A stretch of 64,000 bases of DNA from an uncultured Desulfobacter sp. (lineage in GTDB: Bacteria > Desulfobacterota > Desulfobacteria > Desulfobacterales > Desulfobacteraceae), in the NCBI RefSeq assembly GCF_963665355.1, contig NZ_OY762229.1:1860001-1924000 (forward strand), read 5' to 3'. Of the stretch, positions 35,080-43,129 are shown piece after piece (within the stretch, counting starts at the first letter, position 1; each line of letters opens with the position of its first letter). The notes beneath the pieces are model-generated. The model saw only the letters and a program-made list of their open reading frames with translations. It had not been told where the DNA came from and did not search any database. A program made the position numbers and the translations under genes.

Positions 35080-37341
35080 ATGATAAAAAATCCGAGACTC
35101 ACATACTGTTACCATGCGGAATTTATAGGCGACGACAATGTACTCCTGTCCAGTGAAAAGGACAATGTACTGCTGACCGAAAGGTCCTGCTGCCTTGTGC
35201 TCTCCGCCATAACCGAAAACGATCTCTCCCTCGATGACCTGCTTGCCCGTCTCGACGAGGAGATGCCCTACACGGAAACGCTGTATACGGTGGTCAAACT
35301 TTCCCAGGCAGGTTACATCACCGAGGCGGAATCCACCCTTTCTCCCGAGGAACTGGCGTTCTGGAGTGGCCTTGGCATGGACCTAGGAAGGCTGGCTGCG
35401 TTACTTACGGACAAAACCGTATCCATCGTTTCCACGGATACGGACAGCCCTGCCGAGCTGATCCATGCCCTTTCACAGGCCGGACTCAAGGTTCAGGAGA
35501 ACGCAGATCTTACGATCGTCATTACCGGCGACTACGAAGATCCCATGATCCGGCAGATCAATCTCGATGCCCTGAGGAGCGAGAAACCGTGGATGCTGCT
35601 CAAGATAAACGGCATCGAGCCGTGGCTGGGCCCGTTCTTTATCCCGGGCAAAACCGCCTGCTGGGAATGCCTGGCCAACCGGCTGAGCTATAACCGCCAG
35701 ATCAACACCTTCTTCAAGGCCCACACCGGGATGGGCCAAAACCTGCGCATCCCTTCCGCCGGAACTCCTCTGTCCCGGCAAACGGCTGCGGGTCTTGCGG
35801 TTCAGGAGATCGTAAAATGGCTCTATTTCGGTACAAACGACCGGCTGGAAGGAACGATCATCACCCTTTCGAACATGCCCCTTGATATGCAGTCCCACCT
35901 CCTGGTCCGGCGCCCCCAGTGTCCGGCCTGCGGAAAAAAGGACTACAGGATCGCCCCAAGACCGGTTACATTAAAAAAGAACCGGGCCTGTTCCGCCAGC
36001 CTTGCAGGCGGTTACCGGGAGGCCTCCCCGGAGGCAACATTCAAAAAATACCGTCATCATATCAGCACCATCACCGGCGTCGTGCAGAAGCTCGCTCCCT
36101 ACCACGCCATAGCAAACGCCCCCATGCACAACTTTTCCTCGGGCCACAACATGGCATTCAGGAGCAAATCCATGCACTGGCTCAACAACCATGTGAGAAG
36201 CGGTTGCGGCGGCAAGGGAGCCAGCAGATCCCAGGCAAAGGCAGGGGCCCTGTGTGAAGCCATCGAACGTTACAGCCTGACCTGGCACGGAGACGAACCC
36301 CGCATAAAGAGCAGCCTTACAGACCTGGGGGAACAGGGAATACACCCCAATGACTGCATGAACTTCAGCCAAAAGCAGTTTCAGGACCGGGAGGCCCTCA
36401 ACCGTGAATGCTCCAGGTTTTACGCATTGATTCCCGTTCCCTTCGCCGAAACAGAGCAGATGCACTGGACACCGGTCTGGTCCATGGGCCTCGGGAAATT
36501 CCGCTACCTGCCCTCCTGTTTCTGTTATGCCCAGTATCCGGTGGAAGATGAACAAAAGGCATACGCATACCCGGACAGCAACGGATGCGCCGCCGGAAAC
36601 TCTGTTGCGGAGGCGGCCCTGCAGGGGTTTCTGGAGCTGGTGGAAAGGGACAGCGTGGCCCTGTGGTGGTACAATCGCCTGGAAAAACCTTCGGTGGACC
36701 TTACAAGTTTCAATCAACCCTATTTCCAAACACTTTCAGCATATTACAGATCCATCCAGCGCAGTCTTACGGTCCTTGACCTCACAAGCGACCTGGGCAT
36801 ACCAGCCTTTGGGGCGATCTCACACCGGCTGAATAACGAGCGGGAGGATATTGTCTTCGGGTTCGGCGCCCATGTGGATGCGACCATCGCCGTTGAGCGC
36901 GCCCTGGTGGAACTTAACCAAATCCTTCCCATCGTGCATCCGCCAAAGGAAAAGGGGGGTTCCCCCCAATATCTTACCGGGGACAAAAACTTTCTCTCCT
37001 GGCTCGATTCCGCCACCATGGAAAACCAGCCCTACCTCTCCCCGGGAAGGTCGTTGCCCCCTAAAACACTTTCGGACTACAAGAAGCTCTGTGAACCCGG
37101 CATTGAGGAGAGCCTGAACTTCTGCATCCTTCGGGCGGCTGAAAAGGGCATGGACACCCTGATTCTCGATATGACAAGGCCGGACGTCGGCCTCAACGTG
37201 GTCAAGGTCATGGTTCCGGGGCTCCGCCATTTCTGGAGACGCCTGGCGCCAGGAAGACTCTACGATGCTCCGGTGGGCCCCGGCCTTCTATATCGCCCCC
37301 TTGAAGAGCACGAACTGAACCCGGTGGGACTGTTTATCTGA
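35080..37341 (+). CDS. TOMM cyclodehydratase: RRE / E1-like / YcaO fusion
   Basis: 753 aa enzyme expected to form azoline rings from Cys/Ser/Thr in a precursor peptide. Residues 1-85 form a PqqD-like winged-helix RRE (NVLLTERSCCLVLSAI...GYIT) that would hold a leader peptide. Residues about 95-300 form an E1/ThiF-like domain with a four-Cys zinc site, C194/C197 (CWEC) and C281/C284 (CPAC). The YcaO domain follows, with ATP-binding motifs GKGASRSQAKAGALCEAIER and NGCAAGNSVAEAALQGFLEL-VERD. The extreme C-terminus is LNPVGLFI, not the common PxPxP. No separate dehydrogenase gene is seen, so products may stay as azolines. Confidence 0.85.
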   Translation: MIKNPRLTYCYHAEFIGDDNVLLSSEKDNVLLTERSCCLVLSAITENDLSLDDLLARLDEEMPYTETLYTVVKLSQAGYITEAESTLSPEELAFWSGLGMDLGRLAALLTDKTVSIVSTDTDSPAELIHALSQAGLKVQENADLTIVITGDYEDPMIRQINLDALRSEKPWMLLKINGIEPWLGPFFIPGKTACWECLANRLSYNRQINTFFKAHTGMGQNLRIPSAGTPLSRQTAAGLAVQEIVKWLYFGTNDRLEGTIITLSNMPLDMQSHLLVRRPQCPACGKKDYRIAPRPVTLKKNRACSASLAGGYREASPEATFKKYRHHISTITGVVQKLAPYHAIANAPMHNFSSGHNMAFRSKSMHWLNNHVRSGCGGKGASRSQAKAGALCEAIERYSLTWHGDEPRIKSSLTDLGEQGIHPNDCMNFSQKQFQDREALNRECSRFYALIPVPFAETEQMHWTPVWSMGLGKFRYLPSCFCYAQYPVEDEQKAYAYPDSNGCAAGNSVAEAALQGFLELVERDSVALWWYNRLEKPSVDLTSFNQPYFQTLSAYYRSIQRSLTVLDLTSDLGIPAFGAISHRLNNEREDIVFGFGAHVDATIAVERALVELNQILPIVHPPKEKGGSPQYLTGDKNFLSWLDSATMENQPYLSPGRSLPPKTLSDYKKLCEPGIEESLNFCILRAAEKGMDTLILDMTRPDVGLNVVKVMVPGLRHFWRRLAPGRLYDAPVGPGLLYRPLEEHELNPVGLFI

Positions 37342-37412
37342 TCACCACAAAAATCATTTGAGTGTAACCTTTTTCAATAAAGCGGTAATCAGTCATTTGC
37401 TTGTCCTCTAAT

Positions 37413-40400
37413 TCATATTCCAACCCTTGTACAGCCTGGGCCGGACATTGAGCTGCGGCCGCCGGATAGAGGTGTGATGTTTATCTGGGTGCTGATTCTT
37501 TCTTTCAGTGCAGATACATGGGAGATGATACCGATTAACTTGGCGTCCTGCTGAAGTCCGGATAATGTTTCCAGTGCGGTCTCCAGAGCCTCTTCATCCA
37601 AGGTGCCGAAGCCTTCATCCAGAAACAGGGAATCCACCCGGACTTTTCGGCTGGCCATTTTGGATAGCCCCAGCGCCAGTGTCAGGCTCACAATAAAGCT
37701 TTCACCGCCGGACAAGTTCTTGGTCGAGCGGATTTCACCGGCCTGATAGTTGTCGACGACGTTCAGCTCCAGCGGCTGCTGTTCATCACGGATCAGCAGA
37801 TAGCGATCGGTCATTTTTTCCAGCTGCCGGTTGGCATGGGATACCATCAGTTCGAAGGTCAGCCCCTGGGCAAAGTTCCGGTACTTTTTCCCGTCGGCTG
37901 AGCCGATGAGTCCATGCAGCTTCTCCCAGCGTGCGCACTCTTTCTTCTGGGCGTCGATGGCGGACTGCTTTTGCTTTATCCGCTCTTTGGCTGCTGCATT
38001 TTCACTTAAGCGGTGTTTGAGGCCGGCAATGGCATCGCGGAGTGTTTTCAGGGATTCTTCATACGCCTTGAACTGCGGCGCAAGCTCATCAAGCGTCTTG
38101 TCAGTGAGCTTTTTGGCTGTCTCCGCGGCCAGACGGGTTTCCCGGTCTTTCTGTTTTGCGTTGAGCTCTGTTTCCGCATTATCCAGCTCCTTGGCCCGGG
38201 AGGCTAAGGATTTCTGTTTTTCATGGGGCAGTCTGGCTTGGAGGAAGGATTTCTCATCTGCAAAGCCTGCCGGAATCAGAGCTGCTGAAAAGTCGGTTTC
38301 CGCTTTTTTCAGTTCAGGTGCTCTCTGCTCAATGCGCCTCTTCAGGGTGTCAACATGGGTCTTCGCCGTTGTCAGCTTCTGCTGGCGCTCGGTATTCAGG
38401 TCTCTGGCTTTCTTCTCGGTATTTTCAGCGTCGGTAATGGCTTTGTTCAGACGATTTTCTTCCTCATCAGGCTTTTTGTCGCCATACAATTGCGTTCGTT
38501 CTTCCGTTCCGTCGGCCAGTTCTGTTTTCAGCCGTTTCAGGTTTTCCTGTTTTTCAGTCAGCGCCTTGGCCTGCGTATCAATCACGGCATCAAGCCGCTT
38601 CAGCTCGCTGTCGATGCCGGCAATCTGTTTTTCGATGCCGGTCTTTTGTTTTGCCTGTTTCTGCCATGCCTTCAGTCTTGATTTGAGGGGGGTGAGCAGA
38701 GACTCGACCTCCGACTCCGGTACTTCAGTAATACCAAGTGGCTGGAGTTTCCCGGCCACTGCCAGTTTGAGTTGCTTAAAGCCGGCCTGAAGCTTGGTAA
38801 GGACATCTTTCAATTCAACGAACGTTCTTTCAGCGGCCGTCTTGTCATTGGCGGCTTGGGTTTCCAGCTTCTCACTCTTATTCAAATTGTTACGGGCAGC
38901 GGTTTCTGCCTGTTCCAGTTTTTTGATGGCGGCTTCCTGTTCGTCTGCCGTGTCGATCAGCTTGGTCAGCGATTCTATCTTTTGCTCGATTTCATCGGGA
39001 ACCGGAACATTTCCCTTTGCAAACGGATGTTCGGTTGAGCCGCAGAGAGGGCACGGAGAGCCGTCTTGAAGTTTGACCCGGAGATCTTCAAGTTCCTCGA
39101 TTTTCCTGATAAACGCCATCTCACGAAGGAGAGTCTCCTTCTCGGTGCGATATTCCCGGAGCAGTTTGCCACCCAGCAATTCGATCAGGGCATCCTTGCC
39201 TTGCTGCAGATGTTTACCTGCGATCTCCAACTCCTGTTTTTTCAGGGTACACTGCCTGGCGGCTTTCTCCAGTCTCTTTACGGCATCTGCCACGGCCGTA
39301 TCGGCTTTTTTCAGGTCAGTTTCTTTCTGTGTGATCTCCTGTTGTCTGGTGAGCAGATTGCCGAACTGTTCTTCAATACCGGCCAGTCCACTGATCAACC
39401 ATTCATCCCGGGCATTTTCTTTGAGGTACAGCTCTGCAGCTTCAAGTGTTTTCTCTGCGGCAGTCCGTTTTTCCTGCTCCTTGACCCGGATCTGCTTGTC
39501 TGTCTCAATCTTTTCAGCTTCCTTGGCACAGGCATCAAAACCTTCTGATACACTCTTTGTCTGCTCCGCAATCTTTTGATCAAGGGACCTGATTTTTCGG
39601 ATCAACGGGGCAGCCGTTTTGAGATCCTCTTTGGATTTGAGGGTGAGCTTCTCAGCGGCTTTGTGAACTTCAGCTTGTGTTTTTGCTGCAGCTTCCAGCC
39701 CAGGAATTGCGGCTTCATCTGTTTTCAGGGCGGTCTGATCGTCAGATTGCTGTTTACGCAGGGATGCAAGCGTTGCGTAGGTTCCGTCCAGTGATGCGGC
39801 CTTGGTCGCCTGTTCAAGTTTAGCCCGCTCCGGCTTGAACGCTTCGGTATCGGCCTTTAGTTTGGCGGCTTCATCCGTAAGGCTGAGGATCTCCTTTTTC
39901 AGCTCTTCAATGGTGGCCAGCCATGTGATGGCTTTGCCGGTTTCGGTCGCTTTTCCGGCAAGCTCAGTCTCCTGTTTCTGCTTGGCCCCAAGGTCATCCT
40001 GAATTTCCTTTTCCTGTTCCGGCTCCAGAATCACGATGCCTGATGTTTCTGCGTTCAGGAGGTTCAGCTTTTCCCGCTCGTCACGTTGACGCTCATGGAC
40101 CCGGCGTGAAATTTCCGAATAGATTTCGGTACCGGTGATCTGCTCGAGTATCTTGGACTTCTGCTCAACGTCAGCTTTCAGGAAGGTATCAAATCCGCCT
40201 TGTGCCAGCAGAATGGAGCGGGTGAAACGGTCAAAGTCCATCCCGGTTTTTTCTTCAATGATCCCACCCACAAGGCTTTTCTTGGTCTCGATGAGCTTGC
40301 CCGTAACATCGTCCGCAATCTGGTGTTCCTGATCCTGCAGGTTGCCTTCAGCCTTTTTCCGTGCCCGGCGCTGTTCCCAGTGACAGCGGAACCGGCCGGC

Positions 40401-40664
40401 CTGGGATTCAAACAGTACCTCGGCATAGCATTCACCGGTCTGGCGGGACATAATCTCATTCCCGCTCTTGGTAATTTTTCCAAGGCGGGGTGTGGCGCCA
40501 TACAGGGCCAGACAGACGGCATCAAGAATGGTCGACTTGCCCGCACCGGTTGGACCGGTCAGGGCAAAAATTCCGTTGGATGTATATTCGGGGTCGGTAA
40601 AATCTATAATCCATTCGCCATAGAGGGAGTTGAGGTTCTTAAATCTGAGTTCAAGGATTTTCAT
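37413..40664 (-). CDS. sbcC: Exonuclease subunit SbcC
   Basis: 1083-aa SMC-like ATPase of the SbcCD (Mre11-Rad50-type) nuclease that opens DNA hairpins and cleans DNA ends. Walker A GPTGAGKSTILDAVCLALYG is at residue 35, two long coiled coils flank the zinc hook SPCPLCGSTEHPF (near 538), and the C-terminal lobe has LSGGESFIVSLTLALGLS and Walker B SLFLDEGFGTLDEEAL. Length is typical. A GxxExxY gene separates it from sbcD by only a few bases on each side, which breaks the usual direct sbcD-sbcC junction while keeping the operon intact. Confidence 0.93.
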   Translation of the reverse strand: MKILELRFKNLNSLYGEWIIDFTDPEYTSNGIFALTGPTGAGKSTILDAVCLALYGATPRLGKITKSGNEIMSRQTGECYAEVLFESQAGRFRCHWEQRRARKKAEGNLQDQEHQIADDVTGKLIETKKSLVGGIIEEKTGMDFDRFTRSILLAQGGFDTFLKADVEQKSKILEQITGTEIYSEISRRVHERQRDEREKLNLLNAETSGIVILEPEQEKEIQDDLGAKQKQETELAGKATETGKAITWLATIEELKKEILSLTDEAAKLKADTEAFKPERAKLEQATKAASLDGTYATLASLRKQQSDDQTALKTDEAAIPGLEAAAKTQAEVHKAAEKLTLKSKEDLKTAAPLIRKIRSLDQKIAEQTKSVSEGFDACAKEAEKIETDKQIRVKEQEKRTAAEKTLEAAELYLKENARDEWLISGLAGIEEQFGNLLTRQQEITQKETDLKKADTAVADAVKRLEKAARQCTLKKQELEIAGKHLQQGKDALIELLGGKLLREYRTEKETLLREMAFIRKIEELEDLRVKLQDGSPCPLCGSTEHPFAKGNVPVPDEIEQKIESLTKLIDTADEQEAAIKKLEQAETAARNNLNKSEKLETQAANDKTAAERTFVELKDVLTKLQAGFKQLKLAVAGKLQPLGITEVPESEVESLLTPLKSRLKAWQKQAKQKTGIEKQIAGIDSELKRLDAVIDTQAKALTEKQENLKRLKTELADGTEERTQLYGDKKPDEEENRLNKAITDAENTEKKARDLNTERQQKLTTAKTHVDTLKRRIEQRAPELKKAETDFSAALIPAGFADEKSFLQARLPHEKQKSLASRAKELDNAETELNAKQKDRETRLAAETAKKLTDKTLDELAPQFKAYEESLKTLRDAIAGLKHRLSENAAAKERIKQKQSAIDAQKKECARWEKLHGLIGSADGKKYRNFAQGLTFELMVSHANRQLEKMTDRYLLIRDEQQPLELNVVDNYQAGEIRSTKNLSGGESFIVSLTLALGLSKMASRKVRVDSLFLDEGFGTLDEEALETALETLSGLQQDAKLIGIISHVSALKERISTQINITPLSGGRSSMSGPGCTRVGI

Positions 40665-40669
40665 GATTT

Positions 40670-41104
40670 TTAATCCGCAGATTGCGCGGATTCCCGCAGA
40701 TTAAAAACCAGTCGTTTATTTTGCAAACTCTTAGAACCAAAATTTATAAGTAAGGCTCGGTTCAGATTTGAGGCTTTTAGGTAGTTGATCACCTGCGCTT
40801 CTTCAATTCCTGATAATCTCTGTAATGCCTTAAGCTCAACAATAACCGAATCAAAACAGATAAAATCAGCCTGGTAATAACTGTTGAGTTGTTCGCTACG
40901 ATAGAAGACAGGGAGCTTAACCTCTCTTGCATAAGGAATACTCAGATATTGAAATTCTTTTTCCAAAGCATCCTGATAAACCGCTTCCAGAAAACCACAA
41001 CCCAGCTCACGATGAACGGTCATGGCGGCGCCAATGATGGCGTAAGTTTCCTTATCCCTTATCCCATCTGCGTCTTTCTGCGTAATCTGCGGATTATTCA
41101 GCAT
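40670..41104 (-). CDS. GxxExxY family protein inserted between sbcD and sbcC
   Basis: 144 aa. Family motif GCGFLEAVYQDAL (GxxExxY), then an IPYxREVxLPVxYR block, ADFICFDSVIVELKAL with the Asp and Glu-x-Lys of a PD-(D/E)XK nuclease-like fold, and INYLKASNLNRALLINFGS. Its start overlaps the sbcD stop by 11 bp and its stop lies 5 bp before the sbcC start. Both ends of the coding sequence are made of 10-bp-period repeats: residues 4-14 (NPQITQKDADG) come from the element at 41066-41095 and the last residues (NLRESAQSAD) from that at 40672-40702. Function of the family is unknown; a nuclease role is inferred from fold. Confidence 0.85.
   Translation of the reverse strand: MLNNPQITQKDADGIRDKETYAIIGAAMTVHRELGCGFLEAVYQDALEKEFQYLSIPYAREVKLPVFYRSEQLNSYYQADFICFDSVIVELKALQRLSGIEEAQVINYLKASNLNRALLINFGSKSLQNKRLVFNLRESAQSAD
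40672..40702 (+). repeat. 10-bp-period element, left end of the GxxExxY unit
   Basis: Three consecutive units related to CCGCAGATT. Its first 12 bases (AATCCGCAGATT, 40672-40683) are an exact inverted copy of 41084-41095. It contains the end of the GxxExxY coding sequence. Confidence 0.75.
41066..41095 (-). repeat. 10-bp-period element, right end of the GxxExxY unit
   Basis: On the minus strand: AATCCGCAGATTACGCAGAA then AGACGCAGAT, three 10-bp units. It faces the left element, and covers both the sbcD stop codon and the first codons of the GxxExxY gene. Confidence 0.75.
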
Positions 41105-42386
41105 GACGATCCTCCTCCATCAAATCCTTGAGTATTTCGTTGTAGGAGACCGTCAGTTCTTCCCGGCTTTCATCCGGCACCCCAAAGGCATCCAGGCAGC
41201 GGGTGAAAACATCCCCGGCATCCAGATCATCGAGGGTTTCATCTTCTGCAACCGTACTGATCACCCGGTCCATGACGCGACGGTTTTTGATCCGCCGGAT
41301 TTCCATGGCAGAGTCGGCCATTGCCTCGTCGAGCATCTTGCGCAGGTTGCCGATGATGTCGCTGCCGGTGTATTCAATCTCAAGCCATGCAGCGCTTTCT
41401 TCCTTTTTGAGCTTCTCCAGCTTGGCATGGATATCATCCAGCGATCCGACAATGCGGACCAGCTCCTGAAAACACGGCACAGGAAGTTCCTGGATATTTG
41501 GCGTGGTACTGTTGAACTCTATGAGCACGACCTTTTTTTCCTGGGTCGCTTCGCCGTAGCCCATCGGGATGGGCGAACCACAGTAGCGGATGTGCTCCGC
41601 GCTGCCGACCGCCTGGGGAACATGCAGATGCCCGAGGGCGAGGTAATCGATTGCCGAGGGGAAAACTTCCGCACCGACATGGGCCAGCGACCCCACATAC
41701 AGCTCTCGGACACCATCACCGTCAACGGTCTTACCACCTGCCGTGAACAGGTGCCCCATGGCAACGATGGGAATCTGGGATTGCGGATTTTTGATTGCGG
41801 ATTGCCGAATTATTTCCTCGCGTCTGCGCTCGGCGATTTTAACCACTTCGGCATAGTGTGCCTTGATCCCTTCGACCAGTTTCCGATTCTTATCATCAAT
41901 CGTCTCACCGGGTTCAACAGTACGCACATCCTTATCTCTCAGGTACGGAATCGCACAAATGATTGCAGATTTCTCAAGGTTGATTGCATCGCCTTCACAA
42001 TCCGCATTCCGCAATCCAAAATCTAAAATCGGAATGACCTCATCCTCCAATACATCGGTCATGGAGCCGACCACATACACATTCAGCGCTCGGAGCAGTT
42101 CCTTTGGTGCATTCAGAAATGACGGCGAATCGTGATTCCCGGCAATGACCACAACATGACGGCAGCAGGATGCCGCAACCCGGCAGAGAAAGCGATAGTA
42201 GAGCTCCTGCGCCCGGTTGCTGGGCGTACTGGTATCAAACACATCTCCGGCAACCAGCAGCGCATCGACCTTTTCATCTTCAATGGTCTGAGCCAACCAA
42301 TCCAGAAACGCAGAGAACTCCTCATAACGTTTCCGGCCGTAAAGGGACCGGCCTAAATGCCAGTCTGATGTGTGAAGGATTTTCAT
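41094..42386 (-). CDS. sbcD: Exonuclease subunit SbcD
   Basis: 430-aa calcineurin-like metallophosphoesterase, nuclease partner of SbcC. Phosphodiesterase motifs occur in order: MKILHTSDWHLGRSLYG (motif I), ALLVAGDVFDTSTPSN (II), VVVIAGNHDSPSF (III), VAMGHLFTAGG (IV) and LALGHLHVPQ (V), so all metal ligands are visible. Its last codons overlap the GxxExxY start. A stretch near residue 190 (RQSAIKNPQSQIP) and one near 125 (DFGLRNADCEGD) look like short repeat-derived insertions of the NPQSAI type often seen in such genomes (inference). Confidence 0.93.
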   Translation of the reverse strand: MKILHTSDWHLGRSLYGRKRYEEFSAFLDWLAQTIEDEKVDALLVAGDVFDTSTPSNRAQELYYRFLCRVAASCCRHVVVIAGNHDSPSFLNAPKELLRALNVYVVGSMTDVLEDEVIPILDFGLRNADCEGDAINLEKSAIICAIPYLRDKDVRTVEPGETIDDKNRKLVEGIKAHYAEVVKIAERRREEIIRQSAIKNPQSQIPIVAMGHLFTAGGKTVDGDGVRELYVGSLAHVGAEVFPSAIDYLALGHLHVPQAVGSAEHIRYCGSPIPMGYGEATQEKKVVLIEFNSTTPNIQELPVPCFQELVRIVGSLDDIHAKLEKLKKEESAAWLEIEYTGSDIIGNLRKMLDEAMADSAMEIRRIKNRRVMDRVISTVAEDETLDDLDAGDVFTRCLDAFGVPDESREELTVSYNEILKDLMEEDRHAE

Positions 42387-42429
42387 TGAGCCCCTGGTTT
42401 ATAAGTGGTGGATTGTGTTTTTAAGATGA

Positions 42430-42882
42430 TCATGACGATGTTCCCGCAACGATTTTATCGCATTCGGCAACAACATATTCTGGAATGGTGTCGAATTTAG
42501 CGGGATCAAGTTGGCAGATGAATTCGTTTTCAATGTGATAGGTCTGTTTAATGAACTTTTCAATGACAGCGTCATTTTCTTCATGATCAATAAGCCGACA
42601 TATTTGGAGTTTTTCGTACCCATTTGTGCATGCTGTATAGACACTTTTCATCTCAGTAACATTGCAAACGCGGCCTAAAAGGTCACTATAAGAAAACCCA
42701 GTAAGATGACTGGATATTTCAGTACACCCATTATCAAACTTCGCCTGATCCATTTCAGGGTAATTGCCTTCAGCATCTCTCGGCTCTCGGGTATTAACCC
42801 CACGAGCCTTGTCAAACACCCCGGCGACGGATTCTATGGCCTGTTTCTGAAAGTCCAGATTTGCGTCAAATTTAATTTTCAT
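42430..42882 (-). pseudogene. Remnant with type III restriction (Res) N-terminus and unrelated C-terminus
   Basis: The 150-aa frame from the ATG at 42882 (AAGG 6 nt upstream) begins MKIKFDANLDFQKQAIESVA, the characteristic first helix of type III Res subunits. After about 35 residues the match ends; no Walker A, DEAD box or other helicase motif follows. The rest (GYEKLQICRLIDHEENDAVI and HIENEFICQLDPAKF) is not Res and reads like the tail of another, perhaps AAA-ATPase-related, protein that I cannot name. Deletion fusion of two genes is the simplest explanation. It sits where res would be expected, behind mod and DUF1016. Confidence 0.55.
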
Positions 42883-42900
42883 ACTATACCTTCGATTTTG

Positions 42901-42930
42901 ACCACAGAATACACGGAAGACACAGGAAAG
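42901..42930 (+). repeat. Type-2 10-bp-period element
   Basis: ACCACAGAAT, ACACGGAAGA, CACAGGAAAG: three 10-bp units. A similar element on the opposite strand lies at 44251-44280. The two face each other around the DUF1016 gene. Confidence 0.6.
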
Positions 42931-42938
42931 AGGTTTGG

Positions 42939-42968
42939 AACCACGGATAGACACAGATGAACACTGAT
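42939..42968 (+). repeat. Type-1 10-bp-period element, copy 1
   Basis: AACCACGGAT, AGACACAGAT, GAACACTGAT. It fits the common form AACCACRRAT NRACACNRAT NNACACNRAT shared by five copies between 42.9 and 46.5 kb. Confidence 0.7.
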
Positions 42969-43099
42969 ATTTTTTAACCGCGAAATGCGCAAAATATCCG
43001 AAAGCGGATAATTTAAAATATTCAGCGGCTCTGTTTTTAGCCTGTGCAAACTATTTTGAGTGGTATGTTCCAAAATGGAAACAACCACTTTCTTAGTGT

Positions 43100-43129
43100 A
43101 TTCGTGTTTATTCGTGTTCATTCGTGGTT
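43100..43129 (-). repeat. Type-1 10-bp-period element, copy 2, encodes the C-terminus of the DUF1016 protein
   Basis: On the minus strand: AACCACGAAT, GAACACGAAT, AAACACGAAT. It differs from copy 3 at 2 of 30 positions and encodes the final TNEHE and stop of the DUF1016 protein. Confidence 0.75.

Noticed and set aside
37831-38790. 319-codon open frame on the plus strand opposite sbcC
   Set aside because: Ser/Phe/Cys-rich antisense shadow of the coiled-coil part of sbcC; no SD, no domain.
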